This document shows, piece by piece, positions 46,216 through 57,115 of a stretch of 64,000 bases of DNA. The position numbers were made by a program, and so were the translations under genes. The notes below the pieces were generated by a model. That model saw only the letters and a list, made by a program, of their open reading frames with translations. It was not told where the DNA came from and did not search any database. The DNA is from Acinetobacter sp. ANC 3781 (GTDB lineage Bacteria; Pseudomonadota; Gammaproteobacteria; Pseudomonadales; Moraxellaceae), in assembly GCF_004331285.1 (NCBI RefSeq), contig NZ_SJOH01000013.1, forward strand, positions 48,120 to 112,119, read 5' to 3'. The first letter of the stretch is position 1. Every line of letters starts with the position of its first letter.

Positions 46216-46228
46216 AGTGGCTTTTTTT
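46200..46228 (+). terminator. argA terminator
   Basis: AAAAAGCCACTT-TAAAGTGGCTTTTTTT; the left arm lies in the last argA codons. Confidence 0.85.
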
Positions 46229-46543
46229 ATCGCCGCTATAGCTTTATTTTTTATATCTTTATGTTTTATTTTGAGGAATCGGACTATTTTTACTTATGCT
46301 ATTTTTTTCATAAACATATAGCTGCACCGTATTTACAATTAAAATAAATAAATATCAATAATTTAAAATATTAAAACAGTCTATTTTATTGTTCTTATAA
46401 ATCACTTTTTCTTCTAAGTTTCTCTTTTTTTTATTTATCTTTTTTTCTCACTAAGAATTCCTATTTTTTTATTTTTTTCGAAAAAGAAAAGGCTTTAGCG
46501 TGTCTGTTCATTATTCAATACTTCCTGTTGCGGAGCGACATTC
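46229..46543. other. AT-rich region before the ssu operon
   Basis: The ~315 bp upstream of the first ssu gene are extremely T-rich and must carry the operon promoter. Sulfur-starvation activators of the CysB/Cbl type bind such AT-rich leaders in enterics, but I cannot point to a defined site. GTTGCGGAGCG just before 46544 is the Shine-Dalgarno area. Confidence 0.4.
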
Positions 46544-47506
46544 ATGAGCACCATTCAAGCAAAATTCTGGGCGAAATCACTACTCCTTTCTTCAGTAGTT
46601 GCTGGTGCAATGATGATGTCTGGCTGTGGCAAAAAAGAAGCTGAAACGGTCACCTTAAATATCGGTTTTCAAAAATATGGCCTGTTGCCGATTATTAAAG
46701 AACGCGGCACTTTAGAAACAGCATTAAAAAACCAAAGCGTCCATGTGAAATGGGTGGAATTTCCTGCCGGTCCACAACTGCTTGAAGGTTTAAATGTCGG
46801 CAGTGTCTCCTTGGGTGAGGCGGGTGAAGCACCTCCTATTTTTGCTCAGGCAGCCAATTCGAATCTGGTTTATATCGCCAACCAACCGCAAGCGCCTAAA
46901 GCTGAAGCCTTAATTGTGCAAAAAAATTCAGCCATTCAAAACATCCAGGATTTAAAAGGTAAACGTGTTGTCCTGAACAAAGGCTCAAACGTGCATTACT
47001 TATTACTCAAATTACTTCAAGCCAACAACCTGAAACTGGATGACATTCAAGTGGTGTATTTACCGCCTTCCGATGCACGTGCCGCTTTTGAAAAAGGTGC
47101 AGTCGATGCCTGGGTGATTTGGGATCCATTCTTTGCGGCTGCTGAACAGCAAATTGGGGCACGTGTCATTGCAACAGGTGAAAACTTGGTCAGCAATCAT
47201 CAGTTTTATTTGGCAGACCGTAAATTTGCCGAGCAACATCCGGATGTGCTGAAAGCTGTCGTAAACGAATTAAACACGACTACACAGTGGGTCTCACAAC
47301 ATCAAGATGAAGCGGCCAAACTCCTGGAAAAACCAACAGGACTGTCCAGCGGCATCCTTCAATCCTCCATTTCCCGTATGGGTTTTGGTGTACAACCAAT
47401 TTCTGACGAAGTGGTGAAAAAGCAGCAAGATGTTGCCGATGCATTTTATAACCAGAAACTGATTCCAAACAAAATTAATATTCAAGCTGCACTTTTAGCC
47501 AAGTAA
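46544..47506 (+). CDS. Aliphatic sulfonate ABC transporter substrate-binding lipoprotein (SsuA-like, first copy)
   Basis: The 320-residue precursor has a lipoprotein-type signal ending in MMMSGCGKKE, so this copy is probably lipid-anchored. The mature part has LNIGFQKYGLLPIIKERG, VKWVEFPAGPQLLEGLNVGS and VDAWVIWDPFFAAAEQQ, matching SsuA-type sulfonate or taurine binders. It is followed 26 bp later by a second, clearly related binding protein gene, then ssuD, ssuC and ssuB. The two copies may differ in substrate range. Confidence 0.85.
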   Translation: MSTIQAKFWAKSLLLSSVVAGAMMMSGCGKKEAETVTLNIGFQKYGLLPIIKERGTLETALKNQSVHVKWVEFPAGPQLLEGLNVGSVSLGEAGEAPPIFAQAANSNLVYIANQPQAPKAEALIVQKNSAIQNIQDLKGKRVVLNKGSNVHYLLLKLLQANNLKLDDIQVVYLPPSDARAAFEKGAVDAWVIWDPFFAAAEQQIGARVIATGENLVSNHQFYLADRKFAEQHPDVLKAVVNELNTTTQWVSQHQDEAAKLLEKPTGLSSGILQSSISRMGFGVQPISDEVVKKQQDVADAFYNQKLIPNKINIQAALLAK

Positions 47507-47531
47507 TAACAGAACAACAGAGGACTCGACA

Positions 47532-48524
47532 ATGACTCAACATCAGCAACACAACAAAGCAACTTCCTGGTTCAAAACCTCCAGTCATGGCATGAACGCG
47601 ATGCTGATTGCTTGTGCGATGTTGGGTTCAAGTGCAGCTTGGGCAGTCGATCCTTCGGTTAAAGAACTGCGGATTGGTTACCAAAAAAGTTCCATTAACT
47701 TTGCTGTAGCCAAAGAGCAAAAGCTATATGAGAAAGAATTTCCAAACGCAAAAATAACATGGAATGAATTTCCAGCCGGTCCGCAAATTTTAGAAGCACT
47801 TGCTGTAGGTTCGGTAGATATTAGCGTCACTGGCGATACGCCGCCTGTATATGCACAGGCAGCCAATAAGCCTTTGTATTACATTGCTTATGAGGCAGCT
47901 AAACCTTTGGCATCCGCAATTTTAGTCCCTAAAAACTCGAGCTTAAAAAAACTGAGTGATTTGAAGGGCAAACGTATTGCATTGCAAAAAGGCTCAAGTG
48001 CTCATTATTTAGTGGTTCAAGCCGTAGTGAAGGCTGGCTTGAAATGGACAGATATTCAACCGATATGGCTCAGCCCTGCAGATGCACGGGCAGCATTTCA
48101 AAAAGGTGCTGTGGATGCATGGGCCATCTGGGATCCATATTACGCATCGACTCAACTTGAAGATCAAGCCAAAGCCCTTGCCTCAGGTAAAGGCCTCAGT
48201 CCAAATTACACCTTCTATCTGGCGGCACCTGAATTTGTAAAACAGCATCCACAAGCCATTAAAGGTGTAATTCAACAGATTAATTTAGCCGATGCGTGGG
48301 TACAAAAGAATCAGCACGCGACTGCAAATTTAATTGCAAAAAACACCGGCTTAAAGCCTAACGTGAGCCTCACTTTTGTTCAGCGCCGTCCGCGCCCCTC
48401 TCTTGCAGCACCTTTGACTAAAGAAGTGATTTCGGAACAGCAGCAACTGGCCGATCGCTTTAGTGAACTCAAAATCATTCCTAATCACATCAATATTCAG
48501 CAAGCCGTTTGGGCAGGCAAATAA
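47532..48524 (+). CDS. ssuA: Aliphatic sulfonate substrate-binding protein SsuA (second copy)
   Basis: A 330-residue periplasmic binding protein with a standard cleavable signal ([15 protein letters not shown], cut before VDPSVKEL), unlike the lipoprotein copy before it. Conserved parts are [56 protein letters not shown] and [13 protein letters not shown]. It delivers alkanesulfonates to SsuBC. AGAGGACTCG precedes the ATG. ssuD starts 16 bp after its stop. Confidence 0.88.
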   Translation: MTQHQQHNKATSWFKTSSHGMNAMLIACAMLGSSAAWAVDPSVKELRIGYQKSSINFAVAKEQKLYEKEFPNAKITWNEFPAGPQILEALAVGSVDISVTGDTPPVYAQAANKPLYYIAYEAAKPLASAILVPKNSSLKKLSDLKGKRIALQKGSSAHYLVVQAVVKAGLKWTDIQPIWLSPADARAAFQKGAVDAWAIWDPYYASTQLEDQAKALASGKGLSPNYTFYLAAPEFVKQHPQAIKGVIQQINLADAWVQKNQHATANLIAKNTGLKPNVSLTFVQRRPRPSLAAPLTKEVISEQQQLADRFSELKIIPNHINIQQAVWAGK

Positions 48525-48540
48525 TCTAAGGATCAAAGCA

Positions 48541-49716
48541 ATGAAAATTTTCTGGTTTATACCTACGCATGGTGACAGTCGTTATTTAGGCACAAGCAAA
48601 GGCGCACGTCAGGTCGATCATGCTTATATGAAACAGATTGCCGTAGCGGTAGATAACTTGGGTTATGAAGGCGTACTCATTCCAACCGGCCGCTCATGTG
48701 AAGATCCGTGGATTACAGCAGCCAGCCTGATTGATGCCACCAAAAATTTAAAATTCTTGGTTGCGCTACGTCCCGGGGTGACGACTCCGGCACTGGCTGC
48801 ACGTATGGCTGCCACTTTTGACCGTTTATCGAATGGTCGTGTTCTGCTTAACCTGGTTACCGGTGGTGATGAGCAAGAGCTGAAAGGTGACGGCGTTTAT
48901 GAAGATCATGCGACGCGCTATAAAACTGCCGCTGAATACACCACCATCTGGCGTGAGATTTTAAAACGTTCACATAGCGGTGAAAGCTTCAGTTTCAATG
49001 GTGAACGTTTACAAGTGGAAGACGCCAAATTGCTTTATCCACCTGTGCAACACCCCTATCCCCCACTTTGGTTTGGAGGTTCTTCAGATGCCGCAGTCGA
49101 TTTGGCCACCGACCAGGTCGATACTTATCTAACATGGGGTGAGCCACCTGCAGCAGTGAAAGAAAAAATTGAAAATGTCAAAGCCAAAGCTGCAGCTAAA
49201 GGGCGTAGCCTAAATTACGGTATCCGTTTACACGTGATTGTTCGTGAAACCAATCAACAGGCATGGACTGCCGCGGAAGAACTGATTCAGTATGTGGATG
49301 ATGCAACCATTGCCGCTGCACAACAAAAATTCAAACAAATGGATTCGGTCGGCCAACGTCGCATGGCTGAACTACATAACGGTGACCGCAGCAAACTTGA
49401 AGTATCTCCGAACCTGTGGGCAGGTGTAGGTCTTGTTCGTGGTGGTGCAGGTACGGCCTTGGTGGGCGATCCACAAACTGTTGCAGACCGCATTCAGGAA
49501 TATGCTGACTTGGGTATTGATACCTTTATTTTCTCAGGCTATCCGCATCTGGAAGAATCCATCCGTTTTGCTGAACTGGTGTTCCCGTTACTGCCTTTGC
49601 AAACCCGTAAAAAATTGACCCAACCGAATCTGACTGGTCCTTTTGGTGAAATCGTGGCAAATAACTACGTACCAGATGAGGCGAAACAAGAAGTAAAAAC
49701 TCAGGAGCCGGCCTAA
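48541..49716 (+). CDS. ssuD: FMNH2-dependent alkanesulfonate monooxygenase
   Basis: SsuD splits alkanesulfonates to sulfite and aldehyde using reduced flavin and O2. The 391-residue luciferase-like protein begins [20 protein letters not shown] and has the conserved [17 protein letters not shown] near residue 42, with the active-site Cys, and [20 protein letters not shown] 48541 follows AAGGATC; the frame open from 48463 lies inside ssuA. No ssuE flavin reductase is in the operon, so FMNH2 must come from elsewhere. Its TAA overlaps the ssuC ATG by one base. Confidence 0.95.
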   Translation: MKIFWFIPTHGDSRYLGTSKGARQVDHAYMKQIAVAVDNLGYEGVLIPTGRSCEDPWITAASLIDATKNLKFLVALRPGVTTPALAARMAATFDRLSNGRVLLNLVTGGDEQELKGDGVYEDHATRYKTAAEYTTIWREILKRSHSGESFSFNGERLQVEDAKLLYPPVQHPYPPLWFGGSSDAAVDLATDQVDTYLTWGEPPAAVKEKIENVKAKAAAKGRSLNYGIRLHVIVRETNQQAWTAAEELIQYVDDATIAAAQQKFKQMDSVGQRRMAELHNGDRSKLEVSPNLWAGVGLVRGGAGTALVGDPQTVADRIQEYADLGIDTFIFSGYPHLEESIRFAELVFPLLPLQTRKKLTQPNLTGPFGEIVANNYVPDEAKQEVKTQEPA

Positions 49717-50531
49717 TGAGTAAAAGCGTTTCTGCCGAAGCCTTGGCTCAAAAAAAGGTTTCACGTGGAACACAATTTGGGCAGCATTTGCTGCCTTGGT
49801 TGGTTCCCATTGCCCTGATCTTGATTTGGCAAATTGCATCTACTACCGGGCTTTTGGAAAGCCGTATTTTGCCTGCACCGACGGCGGTCATAACTGCATT
49901 CTGGCACCTGCTTCTCAGTGGTGAACTCTGGCAGCATGTCAAAGTCAGTGCTGGACGTGCCTTACTCGGTTTATTGGTTGGCGGTGGTTTAGGCTTATTA
50001 CTTGGTCTACTGAATGGTTCTTCTAAGACGGCATCGACCCTGCTCGACACCACCTTGCAAATGATCCGTAATATTCCAGCTTTGGCTTTAATTCCTTTGG
50101 TGATTCTATGGTTCGGAATTGATGAGTCAGCCAAACTTTTTTTAGTCGCTGTCGGTGTTTTTTTCCCGATTTATATCAACACTTATCATGGGATTCGTTC
50201 AGTTGATCCGCAACTGATCGAGATGGGTAAAAGCTACGGTTTGACTCGTGGACAGTTATACAAAGAAATTATTTTACCGGGTGCCATGCCCTCCATTCTG
50301 GTCGGTTTGCGCTTTGCATTGGGTCTGGTGTGGGTACTGCTCATTGTGGCAGAAACCATTTCAGCACAATCCGGCATTGGCTACATGACCATGAATGCAC
50401 GTGAATTCTTACAAACCGATGTGGTGCTGGTTGGGATTTTGCTCTACGCCCTGCTTGGAAAATTGGCCGATGTACTGGCAGTAGGCTTAGAACAATACTT
50501 ACTGCGCTGGCATGCGGGATATCAAAAATAA
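49716..50531 (+). CDS. ssuC: Alkanesulfonate ABC transporter permease
   Basis: A 271-residue inner membrane permease with six helices. The EAA loop that contacts the ATPase is present as EMGKSYGLTRGQLYKEIILPGAM (G near residue 175). The N-terminus WLVPIALILIWQIASTTGLL and the ending FALGLVWVLLIVAETIS are typical of SsuC/TauC. It is translationally coupled to ssuD through the TAATG junction, and ssuB follows 10 bp later. Confidence 0.93.
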   Translation: MSKSVSAEALAQKKVSRGTQFGQHLLPWLVPIALILIWQIASTTGLLESRILPAPTAVITAFWHLLLSGELWQHVKVSAGRALLGLLVGGGLGLLLGLLNGSSKTASTLLDTTLQMIRNIPALALIPLVILWFGIDESAKLFLVAVGVFFPIYINTYHGIRSVDPQLIEMGKSYGLTRGQLYKEIILPGAMPSILVGLRFALGLVWVLLIVAETISAQSGIGYMTMNAREFLQTDVVLVGILLYALLGKLADVLAVGLEQYLLRWHAGYQK

Positions 50532-50541
50532 GGAATAAGTC

Positions 50542-51351
50542 ATGACTGATTTAAGTATAGGGCGACATGTAGTAGAAGATAAGACCGTATCAGAACAGCC
50601 TGCAACTACAGATATCCATCCAACCGCTGTGGTCGGTGCAGAAATTCTGATTGAGCAACTGCATAAATTCTATGGTGATGTAACGGTTCTGGAAGATTTA
50701 GACCTGCATATTCAACCGGGTGAGTTTCTTGCCATTGTCGGTCGTAGTGGCTGTGGTAAAAGTACCCTGCTTCGTCTGATAGCGGATTTAGAACAACCCA
50801 GCTATGGTGAAATCAAATTTAAATCGGCACGACATATTCGCGAAGGCATTAGCAGTGATGACATCCGTGTCATGTTCCAAGACCCGCGACTTTTGCCATG
50901 GCGTAGCATTGAACAAAATGTACAGTTGGGTTTATCCAAAGCGCATCAAGGCAATGCCTCTGCCCTGCTAGAAAAAGTCGGACTGAAAGAAAAAGCGGGA
51001 TTGTGGCCTTCACAACTTTCGGGAGGGCAGCGTCAGCGTACCGCGCTTGCACGTGCATTGTCACATAAGCCTCGCATCTTGCTCTTAGATGAACCACTCG
51101 GCGCACTGGATGCACTTACCCGTTTAGACATGCAGGGCTTGATTGAAAAACTATGGCGTGAGCAAGGCTTTACCGCCATTTTAGTGACCCATGACGTCAG
51201 TGAAGCGGTACAACTGGCCGATCGAATTATTTTGCTCGATAAAGGACATATTGCTAAGCAGTTTAAAGTCGATTTACCACGACCGCGTAAAAAAGATTAC
51301 GTGTTTAGCGAGTTAGAGCAACAAGTTCTGAATGCTGTATTAGCAACCTGA
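50542..51351 (+). CDS. ssuB: Alkanesulfonate ABC transporter ATPase
   Basis: The 269-residue ATPase has Walker [18 protein letters not shown] near residue 72, the Q-loop [11 protein letters not shown], signature [17 protein letters not shown] near residue 155, and Walker [19 protein letters not shown]. The last motif is characteristic of the nitrate/sulfonate/taurine group. It carries a ~35-residue N-terminal extension ([20 protein letters not shown]) before the ABC fold, usual for this subgroup. Last gene of the operon; I see no clear terminator after it. Confidence 0.94.
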   Translation: MTDLSIGRHVVEDKTVSEQPATTDIHPTAVVGAEILIEQLHKFYGDVTVLEDLDLHIQPGEFLAIVGRSGCGKSTLLRLIADLEQPSYGEIKFKSARHIREGISSDDIRVMFQDPRLLPWRSIEQNVQLGLSKAHQGNASALLEKVGLKEKAGLWPSQLSGGQRQRTALARALSHKPRILLLDEPLGALDALTRLDMQGLIEKLWREQGFTAILVTHDVSEAVQLADRIILLDKGHIAKQFKVDLPRPRKKDYVFSELEQQVLNAVLAT

Positions 51352-51495
51352 TATTTTACATTTGAAATGAGCACATTCTGATCATCAAGTTTGGGCTCAT
51401 CTCATGATAAGGTTACATAATCCTCATCTTATTCTTTAATTAATTTAATCATTCATTTATGAATTAAGCCTTTAACTGAATCATTGAAAAAATAT

Positions 51496-51520
51496 AATAA
51501 TTCAATCCTATTGAATTATT
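51496..51520. repeat. Perfect 11-bp inverted repeat in the ssuB-tetR gap
   Basis: AATAATTCAAT-CCT-ATTGAATTATT is a perfect palindrome with a 3-base centre, about 195 bp before the TetR gene. It has no T run that would make it an efficient terminator; an operator is possible. Confidence 0.5.
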
Positions 51521-51653
51521 TAACAATCTCTATTGAGCTATTTTCTGCACTCTTTTACCGCATCTTTTTACATTGCTCAAAAATTTGGCAATTTGATAGC
51601 TGATCTAAAAAATAAATCGTCAATATTCATAAAATTAAAACTTTTGCCTGTGC

Positions 51654-51671
51654 ACAAATCTGATGATTTGT
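51654..51671. promoter_or_regulatory. Candidate operator of the RutR-like TetR gene
   Basis: ACAAATC-TGAT-GATTTGT is a perfect 7-bp inverted repeat ending 43 bp before the tetR start, in the usual place for autoregulation. It differs from the TTGACC-type site of E. coli RutR. Confidence 0.4.
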
Positions 51672-51714
51672 CGTACAATTTAAGGTTCCACTTTTAATTG
51701 TCTTTAAATGGCCA

Positions 51715-52329
51715 ATGGAACAAAAAAAGAGTACACAAAAACGTCATCAACTGCTGAATGCAGCTTTGGATGTATTTTCCCTTTACGGTTTTAATGGGGC
51801 AAGCTTAGACGAGATTGCTCAGATTGCCGAAATGCACAAATCCAATATTTTCTATTATTATGAAAATAAGGAAGCCTTGTACGTTGAAGTGCTCACTACG
51901 GTATTGCAAAAGTGGCTTGCTCCACTGCAAATGGTAGAGACAGAGCTTGAGCCTGAAGAAGCGATCACCAATTATTTATTGCAAAAAATTGAGGTCTCTC
52001 GTACCCAGCCGAAAGCATCGCGACTGTTTGCTTTGGAAGTTATTCAAGGTGCGCCGCATATTTTGCCAATTTTAAAAGGTCCGTTAAAGAAACTGGTAAA
52101 GCGTAAAGCCAAGGTCATTACCATGTGGCAAGAGCAAGGGAAAATTTCCAAGGAAATTGATCCTGAGCTTTTAATTCTGAATATTTGGGCGGTGACTCAA
52201 AACTATGCAGATTTCGCGACCCAAATGGAAATGGTTACAGGCAAGACTTTGCGTAACCGTAGTATGCAGCAGCGGATTATCCAACATACTGTGCATATGA
52301 TTTTATACGGCGTGATTCCTCGTCCATAA
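51715..52329 (+). CDS. TetR-family regulator, RutR-like
   Basis: A 204-residue TetR regulator. The helix-turn-helix is GASLDEIAQIAEMHKSNIFYYY near residues 27-48; the variant SNIFYYYENKEALY is that of RutR. The C-terminal domain (RLFALEVIQGAPHILPILKG, then WAVTQNYADFATQM) fits the YcdC/RutR ligand domain, which senses uracil or thymine in E. coli. No rut pyrimidine-degradation genes are in this window, so ligand and targets are uncertain. The genes before and after it run from separate transcripts. Confidence 0.8.
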   Translation: MEQKKSTQKRHQLLNAALDVFSLYGFNGASLDEIAQIAEMHKSNIFYYYENKEALYVEVLTTVLQKWLAPLQMVETELEPEEAITNYLLQKIEVSRTQPKASRLFALEVIQGAPHILPILKGPLKKLVKRKAKVITMWQEQGKISKEIDPELLILNIWAVTQNYADFATQMEMVTGKTLRNRSMQQRIIQHTVHMILYGVIPRP

Positions 52330-52408
52330 CTCTTAAATTATCGTCTAGGATAATTTTGGCATACGACCATAGACAACTATGGTCGCCGAACTTCCAAACC
52401 CACTCTGC

Positions 52409-52972
52409 TTATTTGACCGTTTGGTATAATTTTAATAACTTTTGCGCGCCTAATAATAAATTTTCTTCCCAATCCAGATGCGCGGTGTCATTGGCACCAT
52501 CGGTAATATATTTCACTGAAATGAATCGCACACCCAGCTTCTTGCAGACTTTCGCAAGTGCATAACCTTCCATATCCACCAGATTGCATGGCACTTTCGG
52601 CGTACCTGTTTCAAAGCTGTCGCCTGTTCCACAAGTGCCTTTTTCCAGCTGCTGAAAATAAGACTCTAAATGAATTTCTGCGGGGTGATCATCATCCATA
52701 GGTGTAACGCCGACTGCAAAACCCAGTGGCGATACATCCATATCGCGTTGCACAAAAGTCGCCACTTCGACTAGTACATGTGCATCAAATTGAGAACTTC
52801 CTGCTGAGCCCAAGTTAAGTAAAGTTTTACAACCGGTTTTTTGAATCACTTCAAAGGCTTTAAATGCGGCATTCACCTTACCAATACCACTGTAATGCAC
52901 TTGAATACCCGCTTGCTCAAACAAACCTTTTGATTCATTGGGAAGTGCCATGATTAAAGCCAAATCTGACAT
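52409..52972 (-). CDS. Nucleoside phosphorylase-like (MTA/SAH nucleosidase family) protein
   Basis: A 187-residue protein of the PNP/UDP phosphorylase fold, shorter than typical MTA/SAH nucleosidase (~230). Recognisable are LALIMALPNESKGLFE at the start, HYSGIGKVNAAFKAFE near residue 26, LLNLGSAGSS near residue 51, VDMEGYALAKVCKKLGV near residue 133 (the Glu that binds ribose), and SVKYITDGAND near residue 152, with the catalytic Asp. The nucleobase partner is unknown. Single gene, convergent to the TetR gene. Confidence 0.75.
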   Translation of the reverse strand: MSDLALIMALPNESKGLFEQAGIQVHYSGIGKVNAAFKAFEVIQKTGCKTLLNLGSAGSSQFDAHVLVEVATFVQRDMDVSPLGFAVGVTPMDDDHPAEIHLESYFQQLEKGTCGTGDSFETGTPKVPCNLVDMEGYALAKVCKKLGVRFISVKYITDGANDTAHLDWEENLLLGAQKLLKLYQTVK

Positions 52973-53203
52973 TGTAATACCTTATTTATTTGCCAATTCA
53001 AAACTGCACCCATTAAAAAAGAATTACAGTAAGAGTGCAAATTTAAAAATCTGCCTTGAATCAAGCTGTATTTTGACCTTTTTATACCTCTATTTTTAGG
53101 TAGATATCTGATAATTTTTTTGGATGAAAACACAACAACAAGACGAATGCTCAAGATTATGGCAATATATAGCCCTGATAATTTTTCACTTATTGATTCG
53201 CCC

Positions 53204-54205
53204 ATGAAGCTGCTCCGCCTGAATGCTTTAGCGCCAAATTTTCAATTGCCAAAAACTGCCGTTACGATTGGTAATTTTGACGGTGTACATTTGGGTCATC
53301 AGGCAATGATTGCACAATTAAAACAACTTGCCGCAGCACAAAATTTAAAAACTTTGGTGATGATTTTTGAACCGCAACCTTTAGAGTTCTTTAAAGGCTA
53401 TGAAGCACCACCACGCATTAGCTCATTACGTGAGAAAGTTGAATATTTAACCGAACTGGGTGTCGACTATATCGCGATTGCAAAATTTGATAATCATTTC
53501 CGTAGCTTAAATGCTGAAAGTTTTGCCGCTATTCTCAAACACAAACTCAATGCAGAACATCTGGTTCTGGGCGACGATTTCCATTTTGGTAAAAACCGTC
53601 AAGGCAATAGTGAATTTTTGCGCGGCTACGGTTTTCAAGTCACCAACTTGCATACAATTGCATTAGATGGACACCGTGTCAGCTCGACCCGGATTCGTCA
53701 TACCTTACAAGCAGGTGATTTAGCGCTGGCTGCAAAACTGCTAGGACGTCCGTATAGCATTACCGGCCGGGTACAATACGGCGATCAGATCGGACGAACC
53801 ATTAATTTCCCCACCATTAACGTCCGTCTCAACCGTCATAAACCGTGTTTAAACGGGATTTACGGCGTTGAAGTATTATGTGAAACCGAATCTTTAAAAG
53901 ATAAAGTGAAAGCCGGCAATCCTGAAAAATTGGGGATTGCAGGCTATAAACCGACAGCCCTGTTTGGCGCAGGACATGTTGGAACTCGACCAGCCATTAA
54001 ACAGCAGCAGCCAGAATGGCGATTAGAAGTACATTTTCCTGATGTTTCTGCTAATCTGTATGGCCTGTTAATGCGGGTGACATTCTTGAACTATTTACAT
54101 GGTGAAAAGGACTACCCTTCGCTTGAAGCATTGAAAGCGGGAATTGATGATGATGTTGAGAAACTGCTTGAGTTTCGACAAAACACCCCCAATTCCCCTT
54201 TTTAA
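53204..54205 (+). CDS. ribF: Bifunctional riboflavin kinase/FAD synthetase
   Basis: RibF makes FMN and then FAD. The 333-residue protein has the N-terminal adenylyltransferase domain (VTIGNFDGVHLGHQAMI near residue 21; LVLGDDFHFGKNRQGN; VSSTRIRHTLQAGD) and a C-terminal flavokinase domain (GRPYSITGRVQYGDQIGRTI, then INFPTINV with the kinase PTxN-type motif near residue 205). I start it at ATG 53204 (MKLLRLNALAPNF); the frame from 53120 adds 28 residues without homology. It is the first gene of ribF-ileS-lspA-fkpB. Confidence 0.94.
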   Translation: MKLLRLNALAPNFQLPKTAVTIGNFDGVHLGHQAMIAQLKQLAAAQNLKTLVMIFEPQPLEFFKGYEAPPRISSLREKVEYLTELGVDYIAIAKFDNHFRSLNAESFAAILKHKLNAEHLVLGDDFHFGKNRQGNSEFLRGYGFQVTNLHTIALDGHRVSSTRIRHTLQAGDLALAAKLLGRPYSITGRVQYGDQIGRTINFPTINVRLNRHKPCLNGIYGVEVLCETESLKDKVKAGNPEKLGIAGYKPTALFGAGHVGTRPAIKQQQPEWRLEVHFPDVSANLYGLLMRVTFLNYLHGEKDYPSLEALKAGIDDDVEKLLEFRQNTPNSPF

Positions 54206-54268
54206 ATCCCATATTTTTTATTGTAAAACGCGTCAGCCTAAGACTGATTAAATTGGAAGACAACTTGC

Positions 54269-57115
54269 ATGAGCGATAAGCAAACTCCTGAAAATGCAGT
54301 GGATTACAAAGCCACGCTAAACCTCCCAGGTACTGAATTTGCGATGAAAGCAAATCTCGCAGTACGTGAAGCAAAATGGTTAGAAGAGTGGTATGCCGAC
54401 AACATTTATCAGCAGATTCGTGCATCGCGTATTGGCAAGAAAAAATATGTGCTTCACGATGGCCCTCCATACGCAAATGGTCAAATTCACTTGGGTCATG
54501 CGGTAAACAAAGTACTCAAAGATATCATCATCAAAAGCCGGATTATGGATGGCTTTGATGCACCGTATGTTCCGGGTTGGGACTGTCACGGTTTACCGAT
54601 TGAACTCAAAGTTGAAGAAAAAGTTGGTAAAGTGGGCGTTAAAGTCGATGCTGCAACCTTCCGTAAACATTGCCGCGAATATGCCTATACTCAAGTCGAA
54701 TTACAGAAAAAAGACTTTGTGCGTATGGGCGTATTTGGGGATTGGGACAATCCTTACCTGACCATGAATTTTGCGCAAGAAGCAAATATCGTGCGTTCGC
54801 TGGGTGAAATCCAAAAACAAGGTCATATCGAACCGGGTCTTAAACCAGTCAACTGGTGTTTGGACTGTGGTTCATCTTTGGCTGAAGCTGAAGTTGAATA
54901 CGAAGATAAAAAATCGGATGCCATCGACGTCGGTTTCACTGTTGTTGATTTAACAGATTTATCGGCTCGTTTGGGCGTAGAAGTTAAAGACTCAACTGAC
55001 ATTGTGATCTGGACCACGACGCCTTGGACCATTCCAGCAAACCAGGCCGTTGCCCTGCATGCAGATATTGAATATCAACTTGTTAAAGCACGTGGCGACG
55101 AAAAAGCAGCACAAAACTTCATCCTGGCCAAAGATTTAGTTGAATCTGCCACTGAACGCTATGGTTTTACCACCGTTGAAGTGATTGCTGATTTTGCCGG
55201 TAGCAAACTTGAGAATTTACAATTACAACATCCTTTAATTACGGAGCGTCAGGTTCCTGTGATTTTAGGCGAACACGTCATCGCAACCAGCGGTACAGGT
55301 GCGGTACATACTGCACCCGGTCATGGTGTAGACGATTATAAAGTGGGCTTATTGTACAACTTGAAAGTTGATAATCCTGTCGGTGGTAACGGTGTGTATT
55401 TACCGACTGCACCTATTTTTGCAGGCGAGCACATCTATAAAGCCAATCCAAAAATTATTGCAGCATTAAGTGAAGCCAATAAGCTTTGGGCACATGTGGT
55501 GATTAAACATAGCTATCCGCATTGCTGGCGTCATAAAACCCCGATTATCTTCCGTGCCACCCCGCAGTGGTTCATCAGCATGGACGAAAAAGGTTTACGC
55601 CAAGGCGCTTTAAACGCGATTGAAAACGACATCAGTTTTGTTCCGGATTGGGGTAAAAACCGTATTCAGGCGATGATTGAAGGCCGTCCGGACTGGTGTA
55701 TCTCGCGTCAACGGACTTGGGGTGTACCAATCCCGTTCTTCGTGCATAAAGACACCAACGAATTGCATCCACGTACCCCTGAACTGATCGAAGAAGTTGC
55801 AAAACTGATTGAACAGGAAGGCATTGATGGTTGGTATAACCGTGAAGCGAAAGACTTCATCGGTGCTGATGCTGAACAGTACAATGCAGTACGCGATACG
55901 CTAGACGTCTGGTTTGACTCGGGTACAACCCATTATGCGGTACTGCGTGAACGTGAAGAATTGACTGATCCTGCTGATTTGTACCTTGAAGGTTCAGATC
56001 AGCACCGTGGTTGGTTCCAGTCATCATTGCTCACCTCTATCGCAATTAATAACCGCGCACCTTACAAAGGCTTGTTGACTCACGGTTTCGTGGTCGATGA
56101 AAAAGGCCGTAAGATGTCGAAATCCATTGGTAACGTGATTACACCGCAAGACATCATTAAAGACATGGGTGCAGATGGTTTGCGTTTCTGGATCGCATCT
56201 GCGGATTACCGTTATGAAATGACTGCGGGTAAAGAAATTTTTAGCCGTGCCTCTGATGGTTACCGTCGTATCCGTAACACCTTGCGTTTCTTGTTGGCAA
56301 ACCTGAATGGCTTCCAACCCGCTACAGATGCATTGCCAGTCGATCAGTTGATTGCACTTGATCAATACATCCTGCAACGTGCAGCGGACGTACAAAAAAC
56401 CATTCAGCAAGCCTATGAAGATATGAACTTCCATATCGTGGCAAGTTCGTTGACCAACTTCTGCATTAATGATCTGGGTGGTTTCTATTTAGACATCATC
56501 AAAGACCGTCAATACACCACCAAAGCAGACTCGCAAGCGCGTCATTCTGCACAAACTGCCTTGTATCACTTGGTGCAAGCTTTCGTTCGCTGGATGGCCC
56601 CAATCTTGACCTTTACTGCGCAAGAAGCTTGGCCTCTAATTCCGGGGCAAACTGAGAAATACGTGTTCACCACAGAATGGTATGACATTCCGGTTGCCTC
56701 GAAAGCCAACTTGGTTTCAGAAGCGGATTGGCAAACTTTAATTAGCGTTAAATCCGCAGTGAACAAGCAAATTGAAGCTGCACGTAATGCTAAACTGATT
56801 GGTTCTAACCTGTCTGCTAAAGTTGAACTTTGGGCAAATGCTGAATTGAAAGCGGTGCTTGATCAGTTAGATGATGAACTTCGTTTTGTGTTAATCACCT
56901 CGACTGTGATTGTAAATGCATTTAATGAAGCGCAGGGTGAAGCCACAGATCTTGAAGGCTTACGGGTAAAAGTTTCGGCTGCAGAGGGCGAAAAATGTGC
57001 GCGCTGCTGGCATGTGCTGCCGGACGTGAATACACATCACGAACATCCAGGTCTTTGTTCTCGTTGTATTATTAACCTTCCTACAGGTCAAGGCGAAGAG
57101 AGAAAATATGCCTAA
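54269..57115 (+). CDS. ileS: Isoleucyl-tRNA synthetase
   Basis: IleS charges tRNA-Ile and edits misactivated valine. The 948-residue class I enzyme has HIGH in [16 protein letters not shown] near residue 70, an intact editing domain ([36 protein letters not shown]), KMSKS in [12 protein letters not shown] near residue 615, and a C-terminal zinc site [11 protein letters not shown]...CSRCIINL. This layout is the bacterial type 1 enzyme sensitive to mupirocin in general. It overlaps the lspA start by eight bases. Confidence 0.96.
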   Translation: MSDKQTPENAVDYKATLNLPGTEFAMKANLAVREAKWLEEWYADNIYQQIRASRIGKKKYVLHDGPPYANGQIHLGHAVNKVLKDIIIKSRIMDGFDAPYVPGWDCHGLPIELKVEEKVGKVGVKVDAATFRKHCREYAYTQVELQKKDFVRMGVFGDWDNPYLTMNFAQEANIVRSLGEIQKQGHIEPGLKPVNWCLDCGSSLAEAEVEYEDKKSDAIDVGFTVVDLTDLSARLGVEVKDSTDIVIWTTTPWTIPANQAVALHADIEYQLVKARGDEKAAQNFILAKDLVESATERYGFTTVEVIADFAGSKLENLQLQHPLITERQVPVILGEHVIATSGTGAVHTAPGHGVDDYKVGLLYNLKVDNPVGGNGVYLPTAPIFAGEHIYKANPKIIAALSEANKLWAHVVIKHSYPHCWRHKTPIIFRATPQWFISMDEKGLRQGALNAIENDISFVPDWGKNRIQAMIEGRPDWCISRQRTWGVPIPFFVHKDTNELHPRTPELIEEVAKLIEQEGIDGWYNREAKDFIGADAEQYNAVRDTLDVWFDSGTTHYAVLREREELTDPADLYLEGSDQHRGWFQSSLLTSIAINNRAPYKGLLTHGFVVDEKGRKMSKSIGNVITPQDIIKDMGADGLRFWIASADYRYEMTAGKEIFSRASDGYRRIRNTLRFLLANLNGFQPATDALPVDQLIALDQYILQRAADVQKTIQQAYEDMNFHIVASSLTNFCINDLGGFYLDIIKDRQYTTKADSQARHSAQTALYHLVQAFVRWMAPILTFTAQEAWPLIPGQTEKYVFTTEWYDIPVASKANLVSEADWQTLISVKSAVNKQIEAARNAKLIGSNLSAKVELWANAELKAVLDQLDDELRFVLITSTVIVNAFNEAQGEATDLEGLRVKVSAAEGEKCARCWHVLPDVNTHHEHPGLCSRCIINLPTGQGEERKYA

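Noticed and set aside
54051..57000. Long antisense frames across ribF and ileS
   Set aside because: Explained by codon bias of the real genes on the plus strand; no independent support.
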